Positions 1 through 10,845 are shown, counted from the stretch's first letter. The stretch: 64,000 nt of DNA from Saitoella complicata NRRL Y-17804 (GCF_001661265.1 NW_017567015.1:62001-126000), one strand, 5' to 3'. The notes: generated by a model from the sequence alone, not told the origin. Numbers and translations are program-made.

Positions 1-2349
1 AGCACCCAACGCAACATTCGGATTCTCAACAGCATACGGGTTAACCGCACACATCCAAATCCTGGTCTTGTAAACCTTGAACAAATCCCTCACCAATTCC
101 CTAAAGTCAACGCGGTAGATGGAGTTGGTAGCGAAGTAGAAGGTAAGCTTGCGGCGGTCCCATTGGTACTCCGCATCCAAGATCTCCATGGGCAACTTGC
201 GCTGACGTACTTTAGACTGACACACCAACATAGCTTGAGCCTCATCCTGGGATTTGGCAAGCAACATGGCGACCTCAGCCGGTTGCGCCAAGCGATAAAT
301 CTGCTTCGGCTGGACATTGACCTCATCACCCATCCCCATTCCCATGCCCTGCTGTCCAACAACACCTGCCCCAGCAAGCGCCGCAGCCTGCTCCCTTTGC
401 TGCTGAGCTTTCAAAGCCCTAACCTGCGCCAACCCGACATCAGCTCTAACAACCTTCCCCAAATCCCTCCCACGATCAGCCTCGACAATGACCAAGTCAC
501 CACGCTGAACACGGAGACCACTACCCTCCGCAACATAAAACACATCCGTCCGGCAAGCTTTGAACTCGACGATATGGAGGGGACCGTGCGTGACGGTCGG
601 GCTGGGTGGTTTAGGTCCCACGCCTAACCCGTTCGCGGCGGCTTGTTTGGCGAGGACGTCTCGTGCCCGTGTGCGGTGGTCATCACTCGAGAAATAGCGA
701 TCGACATCGGCAACCAAGGCAGCATACAACGCCGGATCAGAGCTGACAGTCGCGGCGGTAGCGGGGGCATGCATTCCCTGTGCCTGCCTCCTTATCAACT
801 CACGCTCAAACACCGTCTCAGCATGACCTAGTCCCTGACGCCCATGTCCGCCGTCATCAACCTCACGCATATACGCATCCCCAGCATCATCCTGACCATA
901 GGGCTCATGATCCTCGCCCCAGCCAGAGAAGGTGCCGGTGGAGTAACGACGCGGAGTAGGCGGGTGCTCACGCTCCCTCATCGTCTCAACCATACTCATC
1001 CCCATATTAGCTCCTCCGCCAACACCGGAACCAGCACCAGCTCCAGCCATCCTCTCCCTCCTCAACCTCTCCAACCTCTCCCTCTCCGGGCTCAACCCCG
1101 CAAACCGCCCGAAACCTCCAACACCACCACCACCACCCGGAGGCCCAAACGTCGTCCCCTCCCCCGTCGTCAACGCACGCGGCCTCGATCCAAGCGCCAA
1201 CTGCCTCTGCACAGCAGCTGCGGGCAAGATATCCTCGTCACCATCATCGTCAGAACTAACGACAGCGGCAGCAGCCTGTGTCGGATCCCACGCACCCAAT
1301 CCAAACCCAACGCCAGGGCGGATTGCGGTACTGGAACTCTGCGTACGACGGCCATGTCCCACCCTCAACTTCTCAAACTCCTCCTCAAGATCAAAATCGT
1401 GCTCGTTGTGGTGGTGTTCATGTTCATCCTCCTCGGGGGACGGCAAAAAGGAATGCCTAATCGACGCCGAAGCACGCGAAGTCGATCCCGAACCGGCACC
1501 AGAACCTGGAGCGAAATCGTACGAAGGCGACAAGAGCGCGTTCTCCCTCTCCCTCTCTCGCTCCCTCTCCCTCTCATACTCCCCCAAACTAAACGACAAT
1601 GACCGCCGCTGCGCACCCTCCGCGAGCCTCCTCACGCTCGGAAGCGCCGCACTAGCCGAAGACTTATTCGCCGTATCAATAATAATCGCATCAAAAGGAT
1701 TCTGCACGGGATTGCGCGGACTGAGAAGGGCACCGACTCCACCGCGTACGGAGCTGGCAGTAGAGATGTGGGAGATACTGCCGGGGGTGGTAGCCTGCGT
1801 ACTCGTCCCGGTACCAACGGCGCCAGCATTCCACGTAGGCACGAACTCACCCGCAAGGGGATTCGGTCTAACACTCCCCATTCCCATCCCGAAGGTGGAA
1901 CCCGAGCCAGGAACACCGATTGTCGAAGCCTTCGGGGTCATCTCGTCCGCTGCCATCGACATCGTCGACGTACCCGTATCAGCACCACTACCCTCCTCAT
2001 TCTCGTGCTCGAGTGTCGATCGACGAGAGGGATTCGTGTTCGTGCTTCGCGCGGAGATACTTTCGCTGCTGCCACTCCCACTCGGACTCGCGCGACCATT
2101 ATCGAGGAGGAAGGTGCGGGGCCAATTGTGGTCTTGGTTGGTGGTGGCTGTGGCGGACATAGTGTAGCGACGTGGAGATTGTTGGTGGTGGAGAAAAGAA
2201 GAGGTGGTCGGGGGTGTATGCTGTCCGTTGAGAGAGAAGAAGCTGTGCGGAGCCGGAGATTGTGGTTGAGGAGATCCCACACCCGAACTCAAACTTGCTG
2301 ATTCTACCTGTGCCTGCGATCGAAGCTGTGATTGTACGTCTCTAGACAT
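1..2349 (-). CDS. PSP1 C-terminal domain protein, partial (3' end beyond the window)
   Basis: The reading frame is open from the ATG at 2349 to the left edge, about 783 codons without a stop, so the C-terminus lies outside the window. The first 500 or so residues are low-complexity (Ser, Gly, Arg and Glu runs, including an alternating Arg-Glu stretch). Near residues 570-783 comes a PSP1-type domain, with the signatures EGSGLRVQRGDLVIVEADRG and, close to the edge, KLPMEILDAEYQWDRRKLTF followed by a VDFRELVRDLFKVYKTRIWM-like block. In yeast, PSP1 was found as a suppressor of DNA polymerase alpha mutants; the same domain occurs in bacterial YaaT/RicT. The molecular role is inferred only from the domain. 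Downstream Met codons near 2161 could also serve as the start. Confidence 0.85.
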   Translation of the reverse strand, partial: MSRDVQSQLRSQAQVESASLSSGVGSPQPQSPAPHSFFSLNGQHTPPTTSSFLHHQQSPRRYTMSATATTNQDHNWPRTFLLDNGRASPSGSGSSESISARSTNTNPSRRSTLEHENEEGSGADTGTSTMSMAADEMTPKASTIGVPGSGSTFGMGMGSVRPNPLAGEFVPTWNAGAVGTGTSTQATTPGSISHISTASSVRGGVGALLSPRNPVQNPFDAIIIDTANKSSASAALPSVRRLAEGAQRRSLSFSLGEYERERERERERENALLSPSYDFAPGSGAGSGSTSRASASIRHSFLPSPEEDEHEHHHNEHDFDLEEEFEKLRVGHGRRTQSSSTAIRPGVGFGLGAWDPTQAAAAVVSSDDDGDEDILPAAAVQRQLALGSRPRALTTGEGTTFGPPGGGGGVGGFGRFAGLSPERERLERLRRERMAGAGAGSGVGGGANMGMSMVETMREREHPPTPRRYSTGTFSGWGEDHEPYGQDDAGDAYMREVDDGGHGRQGLGHAETVFERELIRRQAQGMHAPATAATVSSDPALYAALVADVDRYFSSDDHRTRARDVLAKQAAANGLGVGPKPPSPTVTHGPLHIVEFKACRTDVFYVAEGSGLRVQRGDLVIVEADRGRDLGKVVRADVGLAQVRALKAQQQREQAAALAGAGVVGQQGMGMGMGDEVNVQPKQIYRLAQPAEVAMLLAKSQDEAQAMLVCQSKVRQRKLPMEILDAEYQWDRRKLTFYFATNSIYRVDFRELVRDLFKVYKTRIWMCAVNPYAVENPNVALGA

Positions 2350-3105
2350 CACTGTACACAACAATTAGCTCACTGCACCCTCTCTTCCACGACCCTCACC
2401 CGCAACATACCTATCTCATCAATCACAAAACTCAATTGTCAAATGCTGTTGATGTACTTGTATACCGTCTATCCCAGTTACCTCGGCAATCCAAGGCTCT
2501 TATATATCGTCTTGGTTTGGTCGTTTGACCTCTTGTCCAGCTGCTTGGAAGCGGGGTTTGAGGAGAGAGTCTGGGGTCTGGGGTTCGGGTGGGTCTGCGC
2601 TACTCCCTGTCTGGCTACGCCCACTTGACTTTGTGCTGGTGTGCGCGCGGGCGCGGGCAGTGGGCGAACCTGAGATGCAAGCCAGGAAGGAGCCTGGGGA
2701 ATTATGCCGCGGACGGTCCCAGCGAAGGTTCAGTTGAGGGGGGGAAATGGAAAGGGTCCTCGGGGCGGAGTGTCACGGGGGCTACATGAGCTTCTGGCCA
2801 TCGATGAGGGATGATTGGTTCTCGGGGTAAGAGACAGCGGGCCATGTGCAGATGCCTCATTAAGGTTATTGGACTTTTGGACCCTGTGACTGCTGTATCG
2901 TCTTCTTCCTGCTGGTCGCCCCCGCATGCACCTTCCCCCTAGAACCTTCCCGGTCCGAGCAGCGTGCATGCGCCTCATCCGTCACCTCTGCGTGGGGTGT
3001 GGCACGGCAGCAGGCCCAAGGTGGGGGGGGAACACTCTAGATCTCCAGCGCGCCTGTCCATGTGAAAAGTACGCGTCCAGCATTTATCGCCCAGGTGGCA
3101 GCAGT
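2350..3105. other. Intergenic region between divergent genes
   Basis: This 756-bp stretch separates the divergently read PSP1-domain gene and the unrecognised plus-strand gene. It presumably holds both promoters. Only short unconvincing reading frames are present and I see no RNA gene or repeat. Confidence 0.5.
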
Positions 3106-4062
3106 ATGCAACCAATCTCAACTCAGCACTACACTTCCGCCGGTATGAAAAACCATGCACAACCAATGTCAATCCCAACCCCCCTCTCCCTCCGCCGCCG
3201 CTCCTCCCCTCCCCTCTCAACCTCCGCGACCACGACGCCTTCGACATCAATCTCAACACAAACACCTCTAACCCCGAAATTCGCACACTCTGGTTCGTTC
3301 TCCTCGTCCTTCGGGTTATCGTCTTCCCCAATCCTCGCAATCCGGCCTGGTCGTGAAGAAGGCAAGGGCGCGGGGGCGGAAGTACCGATGACGCCGTTGG
3401 CCCCACATGTCTTGTTACCCATGGTCGACCGTAGGGGCGAGATGTGCAATTTGATGCGGCATGAGAATAACCTTGGCTTTTTTACATCGATGAGAAATCG
3501 TATCGGAGAAGATAAATACAAAGAACTGCGAAGCTTGTGGATTGAGAGTGAGAGGTCGCCGGTGTGTACGCCGGGAGGAGGTGAGAGGAGGGGGATGAGT
3601 GATTGTGAGATTATCAAAATGACGCGTGAGGTGCTCAAACCCGATCACCCAGATCTCTGGCGCTCATGGTGTGATATCGTCGGATGGTCAGGGACGGAGC
3701 ATGAGATTCTCCAGGCGCAGCGTTCGTCATACTCGAACCCTGGGTCATACGATTCGACGCCTACGGATGAGAATGGTGGAGGTGCGGGAATGGCGGTGGG
3801 TAGCGCTAGTAAGACGAGTTGGAGTTGGATGAGAGAGGAGGGTGGGAGTAGGGGTATGATGGATTATAGTCCGGAGCCGCAGTTGTCTCCGGGTGACGTA
3901 CGCTCCAATCCCGGGTCGGCTGTGGGTTATGTCGATGCGTATACGGGTGGTGTCGGTGCTGGGTTGGGCATGTCTGGACTCGAAAGACCGAGGAGTGGGA
4001 TGGGGTTAGGGAGGAGAGAGAGTGATGAGTTGGATGTATTGAGGGAGGAGGATGAGTTTTGA
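3106..4062 (+). CDS. Hypothetical protein with one conserved-looking central block
   Basis: I do not recognise this gene. The frame stays open from 2926; I prefer the ATG at 3106 (318 residues), with another at 3145, because upstream sequence looks non-coding. The N-terminal 95 residues are Ser/Thr/Pro-rich. A compact, charged, probably helical block follows (roughly residues 105-215), containing MCNLMRHENNLGFFTSMRNR and SDCEIIKMTREVLKPDHPDL, then WRSWCDIVGW. The tail is Gly/Ser-rich with scattered acidic residues. No signal peptide or membrane segment is visible. The middle block is the part most likely to be conserved; the rest looks disordered. An additional 5' exon is possible. Confidence 0.55.
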   Translation: MQPISTQHYTSAGMKNHAQPMSIPTPLSLRRRSSPPLSTSATTTPSTSISTQTPLTPKFAHSGSFSSSFGLSSSPILAIRPGREEGKGAGAEVPMTPLAPHVLLPMVDRRGEMCNLMRHENNLGFFTSMRNRIGEDKYKELRSLWIESERSPVCTPGGGERRGMSDCEIIKMTREVLKPDHPDLWRSWCDIVGWSGTEHEILQAQRSSYSNPGSYDSTPTDENGGGAGMAVGSASKTSWSWMREEGGSRGMMDYSPEPQLSPGDVRSNPGSAVGYVDAYTGGVGAGLGMSGLERPRSGMGLGRRESDELDVLREEDEF

Positions 4063-4391
4063 AGCACTCGGGATGGCATATTGGTAGTTCTGGTTTTGGT
4101 TTTTGGTTTGAGCATTTCACGGTCGTTCTTTTTTATGTTTGTTTTGGATGAGGTTGCAACTGCAATTGGGTTTGAGTTTACTGGAAGTTCTTATGTAGGT
4201 GTAGGTTGTCTTTATTCTAATGTCGACGTTCGTTGTCCTCAAAGTCATAAGGGGTGGTTTCTCAAACGTCCATACAGCAGCGTGAGATTTTCTTGCATGC
4301 GCCAGGCTCCCTAAACTCCAAGGAATCGCGACCACTAAAATACCAACCAACAAACCATTGTAAGGTATAGGAAGCCCAGAAAGACCTCAAA
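4063..4391. other. Gene-free stretch before the transposon remnants
   Basis: About 330 bp lie between the stop of the hypothetical gene and the first transposon-like reading frame. They are presumably 3' untranslated and spacer DNA. I see no gene here and could not find a repeat matching the other side of the remnants. Confidence 0.4.
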
Positions 4392-4634
4392 ATGCTCGGT
4401 GAAGTCACTACCAATGCAGGGCGACGCAATACTATCCTCCATTGGAAGGATGGGAAAGACCCGCACCAACTAGCTGACCTGGCAAAGAAGCCAGTAGCTA
4501 CAATTTACAGAATTGACAAGGGATACGAAGAGGAAGGTGCGCACAAACGTCTAGGCAACCAGACCTGTGGTCGTAAGCCAGCAATCGCAGCGTTTCTCGG
4601 AATGGTTGGTCTCTTAGGCTGTCAATACAGCTAA
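4392..4634 (+). mobile_element. Scrap of a Tc1/mariner-like transposase (helix-turn-helix part)
   Basis: The 80-residue frame contains GRRNTILHWKDGKDPHQLADL, then ATIYRI, and ends its recognisable part with a basic Cys-Gly-Arg-Lys-Pro stretch. This spacing is typical of the N-terminal helix-turn-helix of Tc1/mariner and related DDE transposases, including the GRP/GRK linker that joins the DNA-binding part to the catalytic domain. No DDE catalytic domain follows; similarity ends abruptly. It is therefore a fragment, lying directly beside the Ty3/gypsy remnant. The family assignment rests on a short match and is tentative. Confidence 0.4.
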
Positions 4635-4713
4635 GGCGGGTGGGTTCGATGCTCATGGAGAACCGACTAGAAAGTCTCACGATGCCAACTTCATTGAAGA
4701 GGTTGGTAAAGGT

Positions 4714-7496
4714 ATGGATGAGGATGAGCTCATTGCTTGTGGAGAGGACCGGCAGACGGGAAAGGCGACTCCTGAGGAGGTGCGCGAACAGGTGCAGTTA
4801 TTACGGAACAGCTACTTGATCGAAGGAGTCCGAACTCACGATATATTTGCTGTCAATGGCCGTAAACGTGTCAACATCGAGGACATTGTCAATGATGACG
4901 AGGGTATGCAGGAACCGTCAGGTACCACAGAACCACACAGGACGACGACGGCGAACAAGGGAAAGAAGAAGCCATTGCCTGTTCGTTATCCCATCAAAGG
5001 GTTAGCTGGGGAACCGGTATTCGATGTCCTTGCTCAAATGCGCGATCCAAGCCGCGGACCAGTCATCTCATGGTTGCAATACATCAATGACTGCAATCGT
5101 GGGAAAGCCGTTGTACTTGATGCACTCAAAACGAGCCGTCCTAGGGTTCCCAGGAAGAAGAAGGTCAATGCGGATGGCATGTATGCTGACTCCTACTCAA
5201 TTGGGGTGACCGAATTCATCAACACCCGTAACCCTGAAGAGAAGCAGAAAAGCTTCATGGCGCCAGCTAAGATTGACAAGTTTCAGTTGAATGTGGTTGT
5301 GGACGCTGGTTCAATGGTGAGCTTGATCCACAGATGCGAAATCCAGCGGTTGGGATTGGTTTTCGTTCCTGACAGCAGTATGACGACCCGGGTAGCCGAC
5401 GGAAGGCATAAAACCATGCCCGGGTACACCGATGCTGCCTGGATTACGGTGGCGAAAGTGAAGACCAAGGTTCGGTTCTGGCGTATCGATTCAGATGAGG
5501 TCTCATTCTCGGCCCTGTTGGGTAGGGTGTGGTTGATTCAATGTCGGGCGTGGGCTTCATTTGAGGACAATTTCTACATCATTAAGGGCGATAATGATGT
5601 CGAGCATGTGTTGTCTCCAATTGGTGGGAAGGTACCTTCGCAAATCCCGAGTATCAGGTGGAATCTGGATGTTCCAGCGAAGCAGCGGGCGGGCCTAAAG
5701 CCTGAGTCAGGTAACCCTCAGAGGTGGGTTAAGATTGAAAGGCTTCGTCCAGGGGAGAGAGAAGATGAGTATGAGGATGAGGAGGATGAGGAAGCTTCGG
5801 AGGAGGATGAGGACACCGGTGAGGACTTATACTCTGACTATGACTTGTCTGAGGAAGGCTCGGAAGACGAGGATTGTTTCGTGATTGAGGTGAGACCTAG
5901 GGAAGGGAATGGGGACTCGGATGAAGTGTCCTCTATGGCAGTTGAAGTAGGCAGTCAGTCAGGGGGTCCTGTCAAGAGGGTCACCCAGAATTTTTGTCGA
6001 GCGGTTGCAAGTCCCGGACCGCTGAACAACCTGGGCATCCATTGAAAAGGAGGTAAGGAGGGAGGTGAGTAAGAGAAAGAAGGGAAAGGAGGCGTATGGG
6101 GTGTTGGGGGTGGAAACGGGGATCATGTTGGAAAGGAACAAGGTCAGCGGGCAGTTGAGTCATCGAATTGGGTTCGAGCACTACCCAGTGAAGAGAATGC
6201 CGGTGGTAATGGAACTTACGGATGCTCCTATGGATGAGGTCGATGCCTGGTGTGACAAAATGGCGTTCGAACTGGGTACAGAGGTCAACACCCCTGAGAG
6301 GGTTGAGAGGACGAAGCGATTATTGTACACCTACCAGGATGCCTGGGCCCGAAACATTCGAACCACCAAGGAAACCGACCTCCTGAAGTACCATGTGGTA
6401 TTGGAACCGAAGGCGAGACCTCCTCCCATTCGTCAGAAGATCTACAGACCTTACGAAACATTGTGGGAAGGGCCTGGTGGCCGTCGAGAGTGAATGATGT
6501 GCAAGAGTATGGCAGAACCTGTGATTCTTGTCGGCGGGTGGGTCCCTTACGCCCCAGTGTCAGCCTCAAACCAATCATTCAACTTCAGCCGTTTGATATG
6601 TGCGGGTTGGATTTCGTCGGCCGAATAGCTCCTGCCAGCTGAAAGTCCGGGAATCAGTACCTACTCGTCATGGTGGATTATTCCAGCCGATTTTGTCCTT
6701 GCGAAGGCAGTCCCGGTCCCGTCTTCTGAAGTGGTGACACTGGTGGGTCACTCCGAGCTACTGTTTGAAGCACGGAATCGTTCAGTTTACCGCTCCTGTG
6801 TCTCATGCTGCTAGCGTGGGATTAGTCGAAAGGGTCAACCAGCTCATTGAACGAGGCCTTGTGCGTAACTGTGTTACTCAAGACGACTGGGAAGAGCATT
6901 TACCTGAGGTGATTTGGGCAATCAACACAAGAGGAATCCGGGTTCATGAATACTCCCCCGCCCAAATTATATATGGCTACAATGCTGCCCGACCGGTATT
7001 TCCGTACCGAACCACCAGGGAAGCTGCTGTGATCATGATTGGACACCCTGAGAAGGATACGCCAGCTGCTTTATGGAATTATTCGGTCCGACTGGCTCAA
7101 ATGGACGAACTGTGCCAGCATTCATTGGAGGAGCTAATTGCTTACCAAGTGCGCCGGGAAGAACTGGAGTTGTTGAAGAGAAGGTCTAGGCCTCCTCAAG
7201 TAGGGGATCTGGTCCTTCGTCGTCGAACAGATCTCGATAAACAGCGCGGTCGGAAGCTGGAACCTCGATGGACGGGACCACTCCATGTTGTAAAGGTAGC
7301 TCATCATGGGAGGTCCTGTTGGCTACATGAGATCGGAACCGCTAAGGGAACACTACGAGGAAGATTCCAGATGAATCACCTGAAGGTCTACTGTCCTCGG
7401 GAAGGGAGCCGATTCGCTACCGCTGGATATTATGTCGAAACTTGCGATTCTACCATGTTCAGGCCTGCCAACAAGCAAGGATTCTTAGCAAATTAG
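4714..7496 (+). mobile_element. Broken Ty3/gypsy LTR retrotransposon remnant
   Basis: This is a fossil of a Ty3/gypsy element. In order, the parts recognisable by translation are an aspartic-protease-like region with an acidic tail, the beginning of a reverse transcriptase region, and an integrase catalytic C-half with the basic C-terminal domain. Most of the reverse transcriptase and the RNase H region are missing, no gag zinc knuckle was recognised, and no long terminal repeats could be identified at either side. It is clearly broken, with at least three breaks. Reading frames within the surviving parts remain fairly long, which suggests moderate rather than great age, but this is inference. 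Confidence 0.85.
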
Positions 7497-7605
7497 ACCA
7501 GACTATGCCTCACCGAGACCGCCAAAGCTGAGGGTGAGTAGGCTAGAACAGGTAAGAGCCAGAACAGTAGTATTGGTAAAGTACAACTAAGAGGCCGAGC
7601 CTCGT

Positions 7606-10600
7606 ATGCCCTTAAATATATGCATGATGCCTGGGCTAAGCCTATTACGAAATAGGCTCACCACAACGGTCCTAACTCGGCATTTCAAGCGGCTGCACAC
7701 CCATGCAACCTCAAATATTCAGCTTCCGCCTAGTAACGAAGATAGACAGCCCCTTCACCGCCGCATTGACAGTTGCTGGATGTCCGATCAAGGGGAAGGG
7801 AGGGTGGATGCGCCATACCACCCTCTTCTGGGCGCCGCGGACGATGTGAGCCTGAGTACCCTGTATAACGAACTACCATCACCTACAACGGGCGATACGA
7901 CGATACACCCTACCACACCATGGACGACGAGGGAATTGCTCCGGTCTGTCCTAGATCCAAGTGTGGATTCAGAGTCAATGCCGGGGTTGAAGTCGAAGCT
8001 ATACAACTACCAACGCCGATCACTCCATAAAATGTTACAACTCGAGCTATTACCCCGTACGACCCTCGATCCACGGTTACGACAACTAAAATCGCCGGAC
8101 GGGAAGACATACTACCTCGACCCCTCCGACACGAAAATCTACAAAAAGCCCGTGTTAGTATCGAACCCCCGCGGCGGCGTACTATCCGAAGAAATGGGAA
8201 CAGGGAAGACGTTGATATGTCTCGCCCTCGTCATCGCGACAAAACACCAATCCGCACGACTCCCAGATACCGCACTCCGTCCCCTGTCGTCTTCGGGACC
8301 GAAGAGATTGTTGAGGTTGATGGAGTATGCCGCGAGGAAGGTTACGTGGGATGGGATACCCTACGTCGCGGACGAATTACCACAAGGCTGTCTAGACGCA
8401 TTAGACGCGAATCCGGGGTGGTACGAGGTTTACCCCTCCGATAACCCCACGGGCCGAACACGTCGTGTAAGCCGACAACTTCGACCAGAACAAGTTCGGT
8501 TGAGTGCTGCTACGTTGGTGGTAGTCCCCGACACCCTCATCGGTCAATGGCGGCAAGAAGTTAATAAACACACCGAAGGCGGCACACTCCGCGTCCTCAC
8601 CCTCTTTCGTCCAGGACACCTCATCCCACCTGTCTCGGAATTGTTGGGGTATGATTTAGTCCTTATCTCACAAGGCCGGTTTTCGATGGAAGAAGATAAC
8701 GGGGGGTTTGAGTTCGCTGGGGTTCCGCGTGCGTGTCGATGTTCCTATATCGGCGCGACACGGATTATCGATTGTCACTGTCCCAAGAAACTCGTTAAGA
8801 CGAGTCCGTTGATGGGTGTTCATTGGAAGCGGATCGTTGTTGATGAGGGACATTCTATGGGGAGTGGTGATACGCGTGCTGTACGGCTCGCGGGGAAGTT
8901 GAGGGTGGAGAGGAGGTGGTGTGTTACGGGTACTCCCTCCTCGGGTTTGATGAGTGTTAACCTCGGCTCGGGGCGGGAAGAGGTCTTGGCGAGTCGATTG
9001 ACGGAAAAAGGGGATTTAGACCGTCTTGGGGCGATTTGTGTGGATTTTTTGAGGTGGGAGGGGGGTGATGGGAAAACCTGGAGTCGATACGTGACGAAAC
9101 CGTATTTGGAAGGTGCGATCGGTAGCACAGACGTGGTACGAACCCTCATGGCAGGTCTTTTCGTGCGGAATAGGATTGAGGATGTTGCGGTGGAAGTCAG
9201 TCTCCCACCACTCCACATCAAAACATCAGTACTGGAGCCGTCGTATTATAACGCCGTCGCGCTAAACGTCTTGATGGCGAACGTCGCACTAAACGCCGTC
9301 ACGTCCGAGCGTGTGGATCAGGACTACTTCTTTCATCCTTCACAGACGGATGCGATGCGCTCATTCGTCACGAATTTGATGAATGCCACGTTTTATTGGA
9401 CGGGGACGGAGCCGAGTGATGTCGAGGCTTCGTTGAGGATTGCGAAGCGAGCGTTGGAGAAGGGGAGGAGGAAGGGGTATCCTGCCGATGATGTTGTGTT
9501 GTTGGAGAAGTCGGTTGGGGCGTTTGAGACTGCGTTGGGTGATGATGCGTGGCTGGCGTTTTGTGAGCGACATGCGATGGGATATGGGGTTGACTGGGAA
9601 CGGAGGGAGATGAAGGGTTCGTGGCCGCTTGTTGATGAGCGGGATATCTTCTCGGGTGAGTCTTTGTTGGAGATGCAGAAATGGGCGTTTGAACATGGAT
9701 GGGATGATGAGGAAAGGCAGTATGCGAAGTTTTTGGAGGCAGGGGAGAAGAGGATGGAAAGGTTACTGAAGGAAGCGGCGAAGAAGGAGAAAAAACCCGC
9801 ACAGGCTTTAGGACAGCAGGTTTCGACTGCTGATGCTGCCAAAGCTGGCGTTGTCATCGATGTTGACGATAATCTAACGAAGGAACCAACGTCTACTAGA
9901 CCTCAGCTGGGTTCGTCCACAGTCCTCTCACCCGAAAGTCCGCTGAAAGGGACGAACTTGATTGGCACCGCTTCAGCAAAGCTATCCTACCTGCTCCAAC
10001 AAGTCCTCAAACACAGCAAAGATGAGAAAATTATCATCTTTAGCGAGTATGATGATGTGATGTACTACATCGGAGAAGCTCTCGAGATCTTCGGCGTCAA
10101 ACATCTGATCTATGTCCCATCTCTTGGTCCGCAGAAGAGGTCGCAGTATATCGTTACTTTTAATTCTAGTCCGGATTTCAGGGTGTTGATCATGAACCTC
10201 AAATTGGCTGCGCATGGGTTGAATGTGTCTACGGCGAGTCGGGTGTTTTTTGTGCATCCAGTTTGGCAGCCGAGTGTTGAGGCGCAAGCGATTAAGCGTG
10301 CTCATCGTATTGGGCAATCGCGGGAGGTATTTGTCGAGACGCTCGTTCTTGGTGGGACTGTGGAGGAGGAATTACTAAACCGTCGGAGGGGTATGTCGAC
10401 CAATGAGCTTACGAAGACGAAGACGGCGTTTGACGACGGTAAGATGAAAGCTATTATTTCTGCAACCAAGTTTGTTGCGAATCCGTTGGGTGGTGAGGAA
10501 CCGAAGTGGAGCGATGCTTTCGGTATGGCGGAGTTGGACACGGAGGTACCGCTATTTGAGATCGCGTATCGCGCCCAGACGACCGAGGATCCGGATGCTG

Positions 10601-10845
10601 ACCTAATTGACATTGATATGGAGACAGGTGAGGAGAGTAATGTCGTATCAAAGATGAATTCTCGAGCAGCGTCGGTGGTACCTGGTACAAGTCTGGCAAT
10701 TGATGCTACTCTTGCGAAACCTTCAGCGATGAAGAGGAAAGTCTCGATGGAGGATAGCGGAATCGATGCAGCGGAAGGTTCATCAAGGGAAACGACTGTA
10801 GCGCCAGTGCTGAAAAAGAAAAAGAAGGTCGTCATGTTTGGTTAA
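7606..10845 (+). CDS. SNF2-family DNA-dependent ATPase/helicase-like protein
   Basis: This intronless gene encodes 1079 residues from the ATG at 7606, or 1021 from an in-frame ATG at 7780 (MSDQGEGRVDAPYHPLLG), which may be the true start because the first 58 codons abut the transposon remnant. The SNF2 N-lobe has Walker A GGVLSEEMGTGKT near residues 193-205 and a DEGH box near 412, followed by WCVTGTPS. The C-lobe (about 790-925) contains IIIFSEYDD and the motif VI stretch IKRAHRIGQSR. A small Cys-rich stretch (CRCSYIGATRIIDCHC) precedes the DEGH box. No RING finger is seen, unlike RAD5, RAD16 or SHPRH. The family acts in chromatin remodelling or DNA repair; the exact role is unknown. The tail ends with a basic run resembling a nuclear localisation signal. 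Confidence 0.85.
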   Translation: MPLNICMMPGLSLLRNRLTTTVLTRHFKRLHTHATSNIQLPPSNEDRQPLHRRIDSCWMSDQGEGRVDAPYHPLLGAADDVSLSTLYNELPSPTTGDTTIHPTTPWTTRELLRSVLDPSVDSESMPGLKSKLYNYQRRSLHKMLQLELLPRTTLDPRLRQLKSPDGKTYYLDPSDTKIYKKPVLVSNPRGGVLSEEMGTGKTLICLALVIATKHQSARLPDTALRPLSSSGPKRLLRLMEYAARKVTWDGIPYVADELPQGCLDALDANPGWYEVYPSDNPTGRTRRVSRQLRPEQVRLSAATLVVVPDTLIGQWRQEVNKHTEGGTLRVLTLFRPGHLIPPVSELLGYDLVLISQGRFSMEEDNGGFEFAGVPRACRCSYIGATRIIDCHCPKKLVKTSPLMGVHWKRIVVDEGHSMGSGDTRAVRLAGKLRVERRWCVTGTPSSGLMSVNLGSGREEVLASRLTEKGDLDRLGAICVDFLRWEGGDGKTWSRYVTKPYLEGAIGSTDVVRTLMAGLFVRNRIEDVAVEVSLPPLHIKTSVLEPSYYNAVALNVLMANVALNAVTSERVDQDYFFHPSQTDAMRSFVTNLMNATFYWTGTEPSDVEASLRIAKRALEKGRRKGYPADDVVLLEKSVGAFETALGDDAWLAFCERHAMGYGVDWERREMKGSWPLVDERDIFSGESLLEMQKWAFEHGWDDEERQYAKFLEAGEKRMERLLKEAAKKEKKPAQALGQQVSTADAAKAGVVIDVDDNLTKEPTSTRPQLGSSTVLSPESPLKGTNLIGTASAKLSYLLQQVLKHSKDEKIIIFSEYDDVMYYIGEALEIFGVKHLIYVPSLGPQKRSQYIVTFNSSPDFRVLIMNLKLAAHGLNVSTASRVFFVHPVWQPSVEAQAIKRAHRIGQSREVFVETLVLGGTVEEELLNRRRGMSTNELTKTKTAFDDGKMKAIISATKFVANPLGGEEPKWSDAFGMAELDTEVPLFEIAYRAQTTEDPDADLIDIDMETGEESNVVSKMNSRAASVVPGTSLAIDATLAKPSAMKRKVSMEDSGIDAAEGSSRETTVAPVLKKKKKVVMFG

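Noticed and set aside
844-2301. Several plus-strand frames of 150-250 codons
   Set aside because: They lie antisense to the PSP1-domain frame and have biased Ser/Pro/Arg composition typical of shadow frames of a low-complexity gene.
4063-7605. Long terminal repeats around the Ty3/gypsy remnant
   Set aside because: No direct repeat of useful length was found by eye between the two sides.
7606-10845. RING finger that would make the SNF2 protein a RAD5/RAD16/SHPRH orthologue
   Set aside because: Only a small CxC...CxC stretch before the DEGH box is present; no C3HC4 pattern lies between the helicase lobes.
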